64,000 nt of DNA, taken from assembly GCF_013155465.1 (NCBI RefSeq), contig NZ_JABJVX010000005.1, positions 186,001 through 250,000 of the forward strand, read 5' to 3'. Source of the stretch: Alterinioella nitratireducens. Its GTDB lineage: Bacteria; Pseudomonadota; Alphaproteobacteria; Rhodobacterales; Rhodobacteraceae. Under the pieces are notes generated by a model, which saw nothing but the letters and a program-made list of their open reading frames with translations, searched no databases and had not been told where the DNA came from. Below, piece by piece: positions 43,098 through 50,928 of this stretch; position 1 is the first letter of the stretch, and each line of letters opens with the position of its first letter. Both the position numbers and the translations under genes were made by a program.

Positions 43098-43835
43098 TCA
43101 GGCCCCGGTCTCGGTCGGCGGGCCGCGCCGGTTGCCTGGGATCTTCGGCAGCCCGTAAGCCTTGCGCGCCGTCACCAGCCGCAGATCCTCGGGGTCCATC
43201 CCCATGCTCAGGATCGTCTTGCGGTCATAGCGCGCCTTGGCGGTGTCGCGGTCATGGGCGGTGCCGAACAGCCGGTCGATCCAGCCCATGCCGATGCTGA
43301 CGTGATAGGTCGCGTCGTGATCCTGGAAATGATGCGCCAGGTGGCTTTGCGTCACGCGGGTGCCGAACCAGCCCTTGGGCACGTTCAGATGCGCCAGCGT
43401 GTGGCAGTATTCATAGAAGGCGAAGGCGCTGACCGAGCCGAAGAAGATCGCCACCACCCCGAACACCAGCGCGCCGCCAAGACCGAGGGCCGGCCACAGG
43501 ATAACCGTGTGGATCGCCAGCGACAGCAGGCCGAAGCGGACCGGATACCAGTGATCGTCGCCGGTGAAGAACTCCGCATCGCCGGGAAACTCGTGATGGC
43601 CGATATGGCTGCGGTAGAGCGCGTTGAACACGCCCTGCTCGGTCGGCGGCGCGCGGTGCAGCAGGAACCGGTGCATGGCATATTCGACGAAGAACTGCAT
43701 CAGCACACCGTAGGCCACGGCCAGCAGCAACAGCGGGCTGAACCCCAGGATCAGCGTCACAAGACCGCCGATCCAGAACGGCAGCAGGCGTTGCAGACTG
43801 CCCATATGGATGAGAACGCGCAGGGTGGGGATCAT
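43098..43835 (-). CDS. fatty acid hydroxylase superfamily (sterol desaturase-like) membrane protein
   Basis: The 245-residue di-iron membrane oxidase has the His clusters HRFLLH, HIGHHEF, HTLAH and HLAHHFQDH in order. About four transmembrane helices surround them (near 10-45 and 90-135). Members hydroxylate or desaturate lipids, carotenoids or sterol-like compounds; the substrate here is unknown. The ATG at 43835 gives the normal start of the family. Downstream it converges on ansA. Confidence 0.85.
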   Translation of the reverse strand: MIPTLRVLIHMGSLQRLLPFWIGGLVTLILGFSPLLLLAVAYGVLMQFFVEYAMHRFLLHRAPPTEQGVFNALYRSHIGHHEFPGDAEFFTGDDHWYPVRFGLLSLAIHTVILWPALGLGGALVFGVVAIFFGSVSAFAFYEYCHTLAHLNVPKGWFGTRVTQSHLAHHFQDHDATYHVSIGMGWIDRLFGTAHDRDTAKARYDRKTILSMGMDPEDLRLVTARKAYGLPKIPGNRRGPPTETGA

Positions 43836-43919
43836 GTCGGGCCTCCGGGTTACCGCGCGCAGGCTAGGGGCTTGGCGGGCCACCGGGCAAGGAAAACGCG
43901 ACGTCACCGGAAACGGGAA

Positions 43920-43947
43920 CGGGAGGCGACCGACAGGCCGCCTCCCG
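43920..43947 (-). terminator. probable terminator of the AGCS symporter gene
   Basis: CGGGAGGCG and CGCCTCCCG (43920-43928 and 43939-43947) pair perfectly; it lies 22 bp past the stop codon on the minus strand. The T run is weak. Confidence 0.5.
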
Positions 43948-43969
43948 CAATTTCAGGTCTTGCGCAGGG

Positions 43970-45523
43970 TCAGTGCACGAACTTGCGGATCTCGCCCGAG
44001 GCCAGGCGTGCGCTGTAGGATTTCAGCTCGACCCGCACCAGCCGCATCAGGAAATAGAGCGCCGTGATGTTGACCACCGCCATCGCGAAGATCGCCGCAT
44101 CCGAGAAGTCGATCACGGGGCCAAGGCTTGCTGCCGCGCCGATCACGATGAAGATGCAGAAGATCACCTTGAACACAAGCTCCGAGGTCTGGCCCTCGCC
44201 AAAGAGGTAGGTCCAGGCCTTCAGCCCGTAATAGGACCACGAGATCATCGTCGAGAAGGCGAAGAGAACCACCGCGATGGCCAGGACGTAAGGGAACCAG
44301 CTGATCGCCGAGCCGAACGCCGCCGAAGTCAGCGCCACGCCCGAGGTATCGCCGATGGTGGCAATCGCCGTGCCGGCCTCGTTCAGGACATAGTTGCCGG
44401 TCTCCTGGTCGATGATCAACTGCTGCGAGATGGTGATCACCAGCGCCGTCATGGTGCAGATCACGACCGTGTCGATCAGCGGCTCAAGCAGGGACACGAA
44501 GCCCTCGGTGATCGGCTCGTTCGTGCGCACCGCCGAGTGGGCGATCGCCGCCGAACCGACGCCCGCCTCGTTCGAGAAGGCCGCCCGCTTGAAGCCCTGG
44601 ATCAGCGCGCCGACAAAGCCGCCCGCGACCCCCAGGCCGGTAAAGGCGCCCGCGAAGATCTGGCCGAACGCCCATCCGATCAGGTTGTAGTTGACCGCCA
44701 GGATGACCAGTGCCGCACCGACATAGAGGATGCCCATGAAGGGAACCACCTTCTCGGTGACAGTGGCGATGGACTTGATCCCGCCGACGATGACGGCAAA
44801 GACCACGGCCGCGAAGATCACGCCGGTAATCCAGCCGGGATAGTCGCCCACGATGCCCGAGATCTGCGCATGCGCCTGGTTGGCCTGGAACATGTTGCCG
44901 CCGCCAAGCGCGCCGAGGATGCAGAAGATCGAGAACAGCACCGCCAGCACCTTGCCGCCCGGCAGGCCCAACTCCTTGAAGCCCTTGGACATGTAATACA
45001 TCGGACCGCCCGACACGGTGCCATCCTCGTATTCGTTGCGGTATTTGACGCCCAATGTGCATTCGGTGAACTTGGACGCCATGCCCAGAAGACCCGCCAG
45101 GATCATCCAGAACGTGGCCCCCGGACCGCCGATGCCGACGGCCACCGCCACACCGGCGATGTTGCCAAGGCCCACGGTTCCCGACAGCGCCGTTGCCAGC
45201 GCCTGGAAATGGCTGACCTCGCCGGCATCGTTGGGGTCCGAGTAGTCGCCCTTGACCAACGCGATCGCATGGCTGAAAAAGCGCAGCTGCACGAAGGCGA
45301 AGTAGAACGTGAAGATTGTCGCCGCGATCACCAGCCACATGACGATCCAGGGGAAATTCGTGCCCGGAAAGGGCGCGAAGATCAGGCTGACGAAGGGGCC
45401 GGTGAAAGTCGCGAAAGCCGCGTTGACCCGGTCATCGAGGCTCAGCGCCTCCTGCGCCATCGCGGGCGTGACGGTCGAGGCCAGTGCCGCGAGGGGCAGG
45501 CCGAGTTTCTGATAGGTTTTCAT
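43970..45523 (-). CDS. sodium:alanine/glycine symporter (AGCS family)
   Basis: The 517-residue protein has about 11 transmembrane helices. The AGCS signature GTVGLGNIAGVAVAVGIGGPGATFW (LeuT-fold helix 1 unwound region) is present, as are FWMILAGLLGMASKFTEC and GFKRAAFSNEAGVGSAAIAH. Predicted substrates are alanine, glycine or related amino acids with sodium. The first 24 residues (MKTYQKLGLPLAALASTVTPAMA) look like a cleavable signal, seen in some marine members. It lies 14 bp after a Usp gene on the same strand, so the two form an operon. Confidence 0.92.
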   Translation of the reverse strand: MKTYQKLGLPLAALASTVTPAMAQEALSLDDRVNAAFATFTGPFVSLIFAPFPGTNFPWIVMWLVIAATIFTFYFAFVQLRFFSHAIALVKGDYSDPNDAGEVSHFQALATALSGTVGLGNIAGVAVAVGIGGPGATFWMILAGLLGMASKFTECTLGVKYRNEYEDGTVSGGPMYYMSKGFKELGLPGGKVLAVLFSIFCILGALGGGNMFQANQAHAQISGIVGDYPGWITGVIFAAVVFAVIVGGIKSIATVTEKVVPFMGILYVGAALVILAVNYNLIGWAFGQIFAGAFTGLGVAGGFVGALIQGFKRAAFSNEAGVGSAAIAHSAVRTNEPITEGFVSLLEPLIDTVVICTMTALVITISQQLIIDQETGNYVLNEAGTAIATIGDTSGVALTSAAFGSAISWFPYVLAIAVVLFAFSTMISWSYYGLKAWTYLFGEGQTSELVFKVIFCIFIVIGAAASLGPVIDFSDAAIFAMAVVNITALYFLMRLVRVELKSYSARLASGEIRKFVH

Positions 45524-45537
45524 GAGTTTTCCCTCCC

Positions 45538-45975
45538 TCACGTGACGACCGTGACCGGCACGCTGGCTTCCATCACCAGGTTCGCCGTCGCGCTGCCGAA
45601 GATCCGTTTCGTGAACCCGCCCTCGGTCGAGCGTGCGACGACGATCTGCGTTGCCCCCTCCTCGACCGCGATCGCGTTCAATGTGTCGGCGACGTTGCCG
45701 TGGCGCACCATGCCGCTGGCCGACAGGCCCGCCTCGGTCAGGCGTGTCACGGCAGGCGTGACGATCCGTTCCATCGCGGTCGCGATCTCCTCTTCGCGGC
45801 GCTTGTGGCGCAGGGCATTCTCCTCGGCCGTCTGGAAGGAATAGGGCGACCATTCGATGACATAGACGACCAGCAATTCACAGCCCCCCACCTGGCAGGC
45901 CATCTCCTCGCCATAGGCCAGCGCCCTTTCGCCGGAACTGTGGCCATCAAGGCCAATCAGCAATTTCGTGGACAT
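45538..45975 (-). CDS. universal stress protein (UspA family), symporter-linked
   Basis: The 145-residue Usp protein has LLIGLDGHSSGERALAYGEEMA at the N-terminus and the C-terminal ATP-loop-like segment VVARSTEGGFTKRIFGSATANLVMEAS with the spacing G-x2-G-x8-G-S/T. It is translated just before the AGCS symporter gene. With the TRAP-linked Usp at 32977, this is the second transporter in the window with a dedicated Usp, hinting at nucleotide-linked control of uptake. It is divergent from the Lrp-family gene. Confidence 0.88.
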   Translation of the reverse strand: MSTKLLIGLDGHSSGERALAYGEEMACQVGGCELLVVYVIEWSPYSFQTAEENALRHKRREEEIATAMERIVTPAVTRLTEAGLSASGMVRHGNVADTLNAIAVEEGATQIVVARSTEGGFTKRIFGSATANLVMEASVPVTVVT

Positions 45976-46198
45976 AATATCAACTCTCCCGTAGCTCCCC
46001 CCGCTGTCACCAATCGGTGCCGGGAAAGACCCCTTTACCCGCGGGCAGAGGCCGACACCGTGACATGGGGAATGGTAGTATTATTGTTCGCGTCTCCCGT
46101 TCTCAGTATCAGTCTTTTTCACTAGTAGTTGGGCCTTTATTTCCAGTTTTTTTGGGTTTATTCCCTTTTTGCAGGAAGAAATCAGGACAAATGACCAA

Positions 46199-46675
46199 AT
46201 GGCCAGACGCTTGGACGCAATCGACCGCAAGATCCTGGACGAGCTTCAGGAGAACGGGCGCCTGTCCATCGTCGAGCTTGCCAAGCGCATCAACCTGTCG
46301 AAAACCCCCTGTTCGGAACGCGTCAGGCGGCTGGAGAAATCCGGCGTGATCAGCCGCTACCGCGCGGTTCTGAACCCCGCGCTGGTCGATATGAAACATG
46401 TGACAATCGTGCATATCAGCCTGAACCGGACCAGCGACAGCGCGCTGGACGATTTCAACGCCGCCGTGCGCAGCATCCCCGAAGTGCAGAGCTGCCTGAT
46501 GATTGCCGGGCAATTCGACTACATGCTGAAGGTGCGGACCCATGACATCGCCCATTTCCGCGAGGTTCTGGGCGAAAAGATCGGCAAGCTGCCGGGCGTG
46601 ATGCAGACCCATTCCTTCGCGGTCATGGAAACCGTCAAGGAAAGCGACCTGATCCGCATGAGCCGGGAGGGCTGA
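46199..46675 (+). CDS. Lrp/AsnC-family transcriptional regulator
   Basis: The 158-residue regulator has the Lrp helix-turn-helix LDAIDRKILDELQENGRLSI then ELAKRINLSKTPCSERVRRLEKSG, followed by an ACT-like (RAM) ligand domain ending at FAVMETVKESDLI. Such proteins sense amino acids. The gene diverges from the usp-AGCS operon, so it probably controls that amino-acid symporter. ATG 46199 follows an AGGAC sequence; the upstream TTG 46169 is less likely. The 5' region is AT-rich. Confidence 0.9.
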   Translation: MARRLDAIDRKILDELQENGRLSIVELAKRINLSKTPCSERVRRLEKSGVISRYRAVLNPALVDMKHVTIVHISLNRTSDSALDDFNAAVRSIPEVQSCLMIAGQFDYMLKVRTHDIAHFREVLGEKIGKLPGVMQTHSFAVMETVKESDLIRMSREG

Positions 46676-46687
46676 GCCCCGGACAGC

Positions 46688-46720
46688 AAAAAGCCCCACG
46701 ACCGGGATCGGTGGCGGGGC
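46688..46720 (-). terminator. terminator of rpsO
   Basis: GCCCC (46693-46697) pairs with GGGGC (46716-46720) with additional inner pairing; on the minus strand TTTTT follows (46688-46692). It lies 28 bp past the rpsO stop and also just past the Lrp gene end. Confidence 0.7.
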
Positions 46721-46748
46721 GATATTCCTGCTGTCTGGCGGACCCGTC

Positions 46749-47018
46749 CTAGCGGCGGATGCCCAGGCGCTGGATCAGGTCGCGATAGCGCGCCTCGTCC
46801 TTGGACTTGGTGTAGTCCAGAAGCTTTCGGCGCTGCGCGACCATCTTCAGAAGGCCACGGCGGCCGTGGTTGTCCTTCTTGTGGGTCTTGAAGTGCTCGG
46901 TCAGGGTGGTGATGCGGCTGGTGAGGATGGCAACCTGAACCTCGGGCGATCCGGTGTCGCCTTCCTTGGTTGCGAATTCCTTCATCAGGCGGGTCTTTTC
47001 TTCGGCGGTAATCGACAT
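46749..47018 (-). CDS. rpsO: 30S ribosomal protein S15
   Basis: The 89-residue protein has standard length and a recognisable core: [20 protein letters not shown], then [20 protein letters not shown] and the C-terminal [12 protein letters not shown]. It binds 16S rRNA and is an early assembly protein. The upstream extension to 47096 is a shadow. Its own terminator follows at 46688, so it is not co-transcribed with pnp, which is 4.8 kb further along the same strand. Confidence 0.97.
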   Translation of the reverse strand: MSITAEEKTRLMKEFATKEGDTGSPEVQVAILTSRITTLTEHFKTHKKDNHGRRGLLKMVAQRRKLLDYTKSKDEARYRDLIQRLGIRR

Positions 47019-47178
47019 CGGGGTCTCCTTATGGGTTGGTGTGAATGGCGCAAGCCGGGATGTCGTCCAGCAAGGCCCGTGGAGAGGTGCCGCCAAGGCA
47101 AAACCCCGGCAGACTGCGCGCGTATAGGGGATGTGAGGCGCAAAGGAAAGCCCGAACTTCGCGCGCGCCTGCCCGGTT

Positions 47179-47193
47179 CGTTAACCAATCGTT
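47179..47193. promoter_or_regulatory. CtrA box
   Basis: TTAA-CCAATCG-TTAA matches the alphaproteobacterial CtrA consensus TTAA-N7-TTAA exactly, including CC after the first half. It lies between rpsO and the RTX gene, 209 bp before the RTX ATG. The rest of 47019-47401 shows only leader sequence and no gene. Confidence 0.6.
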
Positions 47194-47401
47194 AACACAA
47201 TCCTTGCCGTTTGAAACGAAAGCCCGGAAAATGACCGGGCCGAAATTGGATACCGTTCACCAGTCGGAAACGCCGCCACATTAATTCCTTGGGATGACCT
47301 TGCTTGTGTCGGCAAAAAACCCGGCACCGCGCGCAGGGTTTCCGCAACGGATGCGTATGGGCTCAACCCCCGGGGCCTGTCATCGAAACAAGGAAAAGCA
47401 C

Positions 47402-49147
47402 ATGTTGGCAGCGGGTGGCGTATTGGCTCTCATGCTCGTCGGGTTCATGCTCGAAGGGATTTTTTCGGATGACAGCAGCGAGGAGGCGGGGGCCGCGCCC
47501 ACGGGTGGCACCACCTCCGGCGAAGGCGGTGAGCCCGAGATCACCGATCTGGGCGACTTCCTGTTCGGCGATGCGGATAGCGACATTGCCGACCGCGACG
47601 ATAGCGACAGCGACGACACCACCACCGGCGATCCCGAGGATGACACCCTCGATCCGTTGCCCGCGCCCGCGCCCATCGGCATGGTCTTTGAAGGCAGCGA
47701 TGGCGACGACGCGACGGATGGCGGCGACGGCGATGACACCCTGACCGGCGAGGCGGGCGACGATTCCCTCTTCGGCGGGCAAGGCGATGACCTCCTGTCC
47801 GGCGGCGCGGATGACGACACGCTGGATGGCGGCGACGGGGCCGATACGCTGCAGGGCGGCGATGGCGATGACTGGCTGATCCTGGGCGCGGGCGACATGG
47901 CGACGGGCGGCGACGGCGCCGATACGTTCGAGACCGACCGCGATGGCGGCGACGTGCCCATCGTGACCGATTTCCTGCAAGGCACTGACACGATCCTGAT
48001 CCGGCACGATGGCGACGTCTCGCCCGAGATCAGCTTCGAGGTCGATGACGACGCGCAGACCACCTCGATCCTGTCCGGCGGCACCCCGATCATGCAGTTG
48101 CAGGGCATCACCACCCTGACGATGGACGACATCCAGCTGCGATCCGTCAGCGATACCGACACCGATACCGACACCGATACGACCGGCGACGATACCCCGG
48201 CGGGCACGCCCGACGATGACACGCTGGACGGCACCTCGGATGACGACAGCCTCATCGGCACACCCGGCGATGACACGCTGACCGGCGGTCCGGGCGACGA
48301 CACGCTCGACGGGCTCGACGGCGACGACCTGCTCAATGGCGGCACCGGCGACGACATCCTGCGCGGGCGCAGCGGCATGGATGAACTCTTCGGCCAGCAA
48401 GGCGCCGATGCGCTGACTGGCGGGGCGGGCAATGACCTCGTCTCGGGCGGCAGCCAGAATGACGCGGCCTATGGCAATGAGGGCGACGATACCGTCCTGG
48501 GCGGCGACGGCAATGATGAGCTTTACGGCGATGAGGGCGACGACACCCTTTCGGGCGGCCAGGGCTATGACCTGCTGCATGGCGGTGACGGCAACGATTC
48601 GATGTCCGGCGACAGCGGCAATGACCTGCTCTTCGGCAGCGATGGCGACGACACGGTCGAGGGCGGCGCGGGCAATGACTACCTGCTCGGCGGCTTCGGG
48701 GCCGACCAGATGGCGGGCGGCGACGGCGATGACACGCTGGACGGCACCTTTGCGGCGGGCGATACCGAATTCGGCCCCTTTGACGAGGATGTCGCCGACA
48801 CGCTGGATGGCGGCGCGGGCGACGATCACATCCTGATCGGCGAGAACGACATCGCCACGGGTGGCGAGGGCTCCGATACCTTCGAATCCGGCGTCTTCGT
48901 CGAATCCGATACCGAGGCCGGGCATGTCACCGATTTCGACCCGAGCCAGGACCAGATCCAGGTCACGGTCGATCTTGCGGCCACCCCCAACCCTGTCATC
49001 TCCGTGGTTGATTTCGCCGACGGCACCGGGGCCGATATCGTGGTCGACGGCACGGTCGTGCTGCATGTGACCGGCGCGCAGGGGCTGGACCCCGCCTCGA
49101 TCCTGCTGCGCGACCTCGATCTTGACGACGCGGCCGAGAGCGCCTGA
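47402..49147 (+). CDS. membrane-anchored RTX (calcium-binding repeat) protein
   Basis: The 581-residue, very acidic protein has an N-terminal hydrophobic segment (about 3-19, LAAGGVLALMLVGFMLEGIF) that may anchor it. A long Asp-rich linker follows, then two blocks of nonapeptide repeats of the type GGxGxDxLx (about 100-150 and 265-470). Between and after them are hedgehog-like beta regions (TDFLQGTDTILIRHDGD and DFDPSQDQIQVTV) that end typical RTX modules. A Thr-Asp run (about residues 250-265) comes from a 12-bp DNA repeat. The TM segment is unusual, as most RTX proteins are exported without an N-terminal signal through type I secretion; none of those genes is here. AAGGAAA precedes the ATG. 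A CtrA box lies upstream. Confidence 0.85.
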   Translation: MLAAGGVLALMLVGFMLEGIFSDDSSEEAGAAPTGGTTSGEGGEPEITDLGDFLFGDADSDIADRDDSDSDDTTTGDPEDDTLDPLPAPAPIGMVFEGSDGDDATDGGDGDDTLTGEAGDDSLFGGQGDDLLSGGADDDTLDGGDGADTLQGGDGDDWLILGAGDMATGGDGADTFETDRDGGDVPIVTDFLQGTDTILIRHDGDVSPEISFEVDDDAQTTSILSGGTPIMQLQGITTLTMDDIQLRSVSDTDTDTDTDTTGDDTPAGTPDDDTLDGTSDDDSLIGTPGDDTLTGGPGDDTLDGLDGDDLLNGGTGDDILRGRSGMDELFGQQGADALTGGAGNDLVSGGSQNDAAYGNEGDDTVLGGDGNDELYGDEGDDTLSGGQGYDLLHGGDGNDSMSGDSGNDLLFGSDGDDTVEGGAGNDYLLGGFGADQMAGGDGDDTLDGTFAAGDTEFGPFDEDVADTLDGGAGDDHILIGENDIATGGEGSDTFESGVFVESDTEAGHVTDFDPSQDQIQVTVDLAATPNPVISVVDFADGTGADIVVDGTVVLHVTGAQGLDPASILLRDLDLDDAAESA

Positions 49148-49208
49148 CAGGATCGCCATGGCAGGATCGGCGCGCTGACCTCGATCCCGGGCGAAATTCC
49201 TTTCATCC

Positions 49209-49306
49209 AGCACTTTGCGTTTTTGTCTGATCCAGGCAGCATCGAAAGCCGCGTTCGACCGCGGGGAGAGGCAGCGTCTTTCGATTCTAGTCAAACGCAA
49301 AGTGCT
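49209..49306. repeat. nested inverted repeat after the RTX gene
   Basis: Outer arms AGCACTTTGCGTTT (49209-49222) and AAACGCAAAGTGCT (49293-49306) are perfectly complementary over 14 bp. Inside are ATCGAAAG/CTTTCGAT (49241-49248 and 49278-49285) and CCGCG/CGCGG (49249-49253 and 49260-49264). The whole 98 bp could fold into one long interrupted hairpin. No terminal direct duplication is obvious. Confidence 0.7.
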
Positions 49307-49335
49307 TTGGGATTTGCCCCCGCCCGGCCCGACCG

Positions 49336-50235
49336 TCAGCGCGCCTGAAAGAACGGCAGCACGGCCTCCAACACGGCGCCCGGCACCTCCTCCATCGCGA
49401 AATGGCCGGTGCCGTGCAATTCCTTTCCCGTGACCTCGTCGGCGCACCAGCCCTGCCAGATCGCCAGCGGGTCGCCGGTGCGGGCCGGAAATCCCGCGCT
49501 CGCCCAAAGAAACAACACCGGCGCGGCGATCTTGTTGCCCGCCAGCCTGTCGGCCTCGTCCAGCGCCCTATCCATCGTCGCCCCGGCGCGGTAATCGGCG
49601 CACATCGCGCCCACCCGCACCGGATCGGAGCCTTGCGCACGATAGGCCGCCAACGCCGCCTCGGAAAACGGCTCCAGCCCACGGCACTGGGTCCAGCTGG
49701 CCAATGTCCAGTCGATGAATCCCGGCCCGTCGGCGCAGATCATCCGCTCTGGCAGCGGCGCGGGTTGTGCAAGAAAGCTCCAGTGATACGCCTTCAAGGC
49801 CAGGTCCGCGTCCCAGGCGCGCCAGAAATCGCCCGTCGGCACAACTTCGATAATGCCAAGCCGCTCCACCCTGTCAGGATGATCCAGCGCCAGCCGATAG
49901 GCCACCCGCGCGCCCCGGTCATGGCCCAGCACATGCGCCCGCTCCAGCCCCAGGAAATCCATCAGCCCGACGATATCGCCCGCCATCGCGCGCTTGGAAT
50001 AGACGTGGTGATCGGCATCGTCGGCGGGCGCGTCGCTGTCGCCATAGCCGCGCAGGTCAGGGATGATGCAGTGGAAATCCTTCGCCAGATCGGGGGCGAG
50101 TTTCTCCCAGGCCATGTGGTTCTGCGGAAAGCCGTGCAACAGGATCAGGGGCGCGCCCTCACCTCCCTGATGCACCGACAGGCAGACATCGCCCACCTCG
50201 ATCAGGCTTTGCGAAAAGCCGGGAATTGCGGACAT
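49336..50235 (-). CDS. alpha/beta hydrolase, haloacetate dehalogenase-like
   Basis: The 299-residue protein matches the fluoroacetate/haloacetate dehalogenase pattern rather than a serine esterase. The nucleophile elbow is GHDRGAR, with Asp106 and the carboxylate-binding Arg107 and Arg110. The halide-pocket pair His151-Trp152 is in YHWSFLAQPAP, Tyr215 in DYRAGAT, and the catalytic His278 in GTGHFAMEE. The acid position aligns to Glu130 (IIEVVPT), where characterised enzymes have Asp. The enzyme would release halide from haloacetates by an ester intermediate. It is 1 bp after the DUF1643 gene in a two-gene operon and converges on the RTX gene across a long inverted repeat. Confidence 0.8.
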   Translation of the reverse strand: MSAIPGFSQSLIEVGDVCLSVHQGGEGAPLILLHGFPQNHMAWEKLAPDLAKDFHCIIPDLRGYGDSDAPADDADHHVYSKRAMAGDIVGLMDFLGLERAHVLGHDRGARVAYRLALDHPDRVERLGIIEVVPTGDFWRAWDADLALKAYHWSFLAQPAPLPERMICADGPGFIDWTLASWTQCRGLEPFSEAALAAYRAQGSDPVRVGAMCADYRAGATMDRALDEADRLAGNKIAAPVLFLWASAGFPARTGDPLAIWQGWCADEVTGKELHGTGHFAMEEVPGAVLEAVLPFFQAR

Positions 50236-50236
50236 G

Positions 50237-50791
50237 TCAGGCCCCTTTCTTGGCCGCAGCTTGCCGCCCCTCTCCCGCCTCGTCAATCGCCCAGAGGACC
50301 GGCTGCGTCGCATAGGCGATGTAGAGCGGGTGGCGCGGATGGCCCGCCTTGCTCAGCCCCAGGCACCGCACCTCGCGCCCCGCCCCGTGCAGGAGCGCCG
50401 CCACCGCTGCCCCCCGGCCCAGATGCTCGCCATGCACGCCCCACCCGGCGATGACGGTATCGGCCCAGGCCACGCCCTCCAGCAGCAACGCGTCATTGCC
50501 CGCCCCCACCGGGTCGGCGGCGCGGCGCAGCTGCCTGGGGTCGGTCTCGCGCCAGGCGAAGATGTTCATCACCCGCATCGCGCCATAGCCCAGAACCCGC
50601 GCCCGCCGCTCGCAACGCTCGACCGTGGGGTCGTTCTGGCGCTCGGTCGCCCTGGAGGGGTTCAGCATGATGTAAAGGAGGCGCGGGCCCGCCGGGTCCC
50701 AGACCCGCGTCAGGGAATAGCGATAGGCCAGGCAGTCGGAATAGACCGCCTCGCTGGCCGCATCGCCTTTCTGGAACGTCTTCGTGATCAT
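50237..50791 (-). CDS. DUF1643 family protein
   Basis: The 184-residue protein shows the DUF1643 pattern: YRYSLTRVWDPAGPRLLYIMLNPSRATERQNDPTVERC (about 24-61), then VMNIFAWRETDP and WGVHG. It has no signal peptide or membrane helix. The family has no settled function; members resemble uracil-DNA-glycosylase-like small folds in general arrangement, but I cannot show that from sequence. It is co-transcribed with the dehalogenase-like hydrolase (1 bp gap) and preceded by a nested inverted repeat. Confidence 0.75.
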   Translation of the reverse strand: MITKTFQKGDAASEAVYSDCLAYRYSLTRVWDPAGPRLLYIMLNPSRATERQNDPTVERCERRARVLGYGAMRVMNIFAWRETDPRQLRRAADPVGAGNDALLLEGVAWADTVIAGWGVHGEHLGRGAAVAALLHGAGREVRCLGLSKAGHPRHPLYIAYATQPVLWAIDEAGEGRQAAAKKGA

Positions 50792-50850
50792 GCCCCTCTT
50801 GTCAGGCAGGGCAGGCCGAAGCGCAACCCGGCACTCTCGGAATAGCTCGT

Positions 50851-50897
50851 ATCCCTGAACGCTGCCTGAAATCAGGGACTTCACCGCGTTCAGGGAT
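50851..50897. repeat. nested inverted repeat of CCTGAA units upstream of the DUF1643 gene
   Basis: ATCCCTGAACGC (50851-50862) and GCGTTCAGGGAT (50886-50897) are perfect 12-bp arms. Between them lies another palindrome CCTGAAATCAGG (50865-50876). The half-site CCTGA occurs in four orientations within 47 bp, 60 bp before the DUF1643 start. Confidence 0.65.
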
Positions 50898-50928
50898 TTG
50901 CAGTCACAGATGAATTCCGAGACGTGCG

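Noticed and set aside
47363-49507. 714-codon frame antisense to the RTX gene
   Set aside because: The repeated Asp/Gly codons of the RTX repeats read on the other strand as Val/Ala/Ile-rich repeats. There is no ribosome site and no family match.
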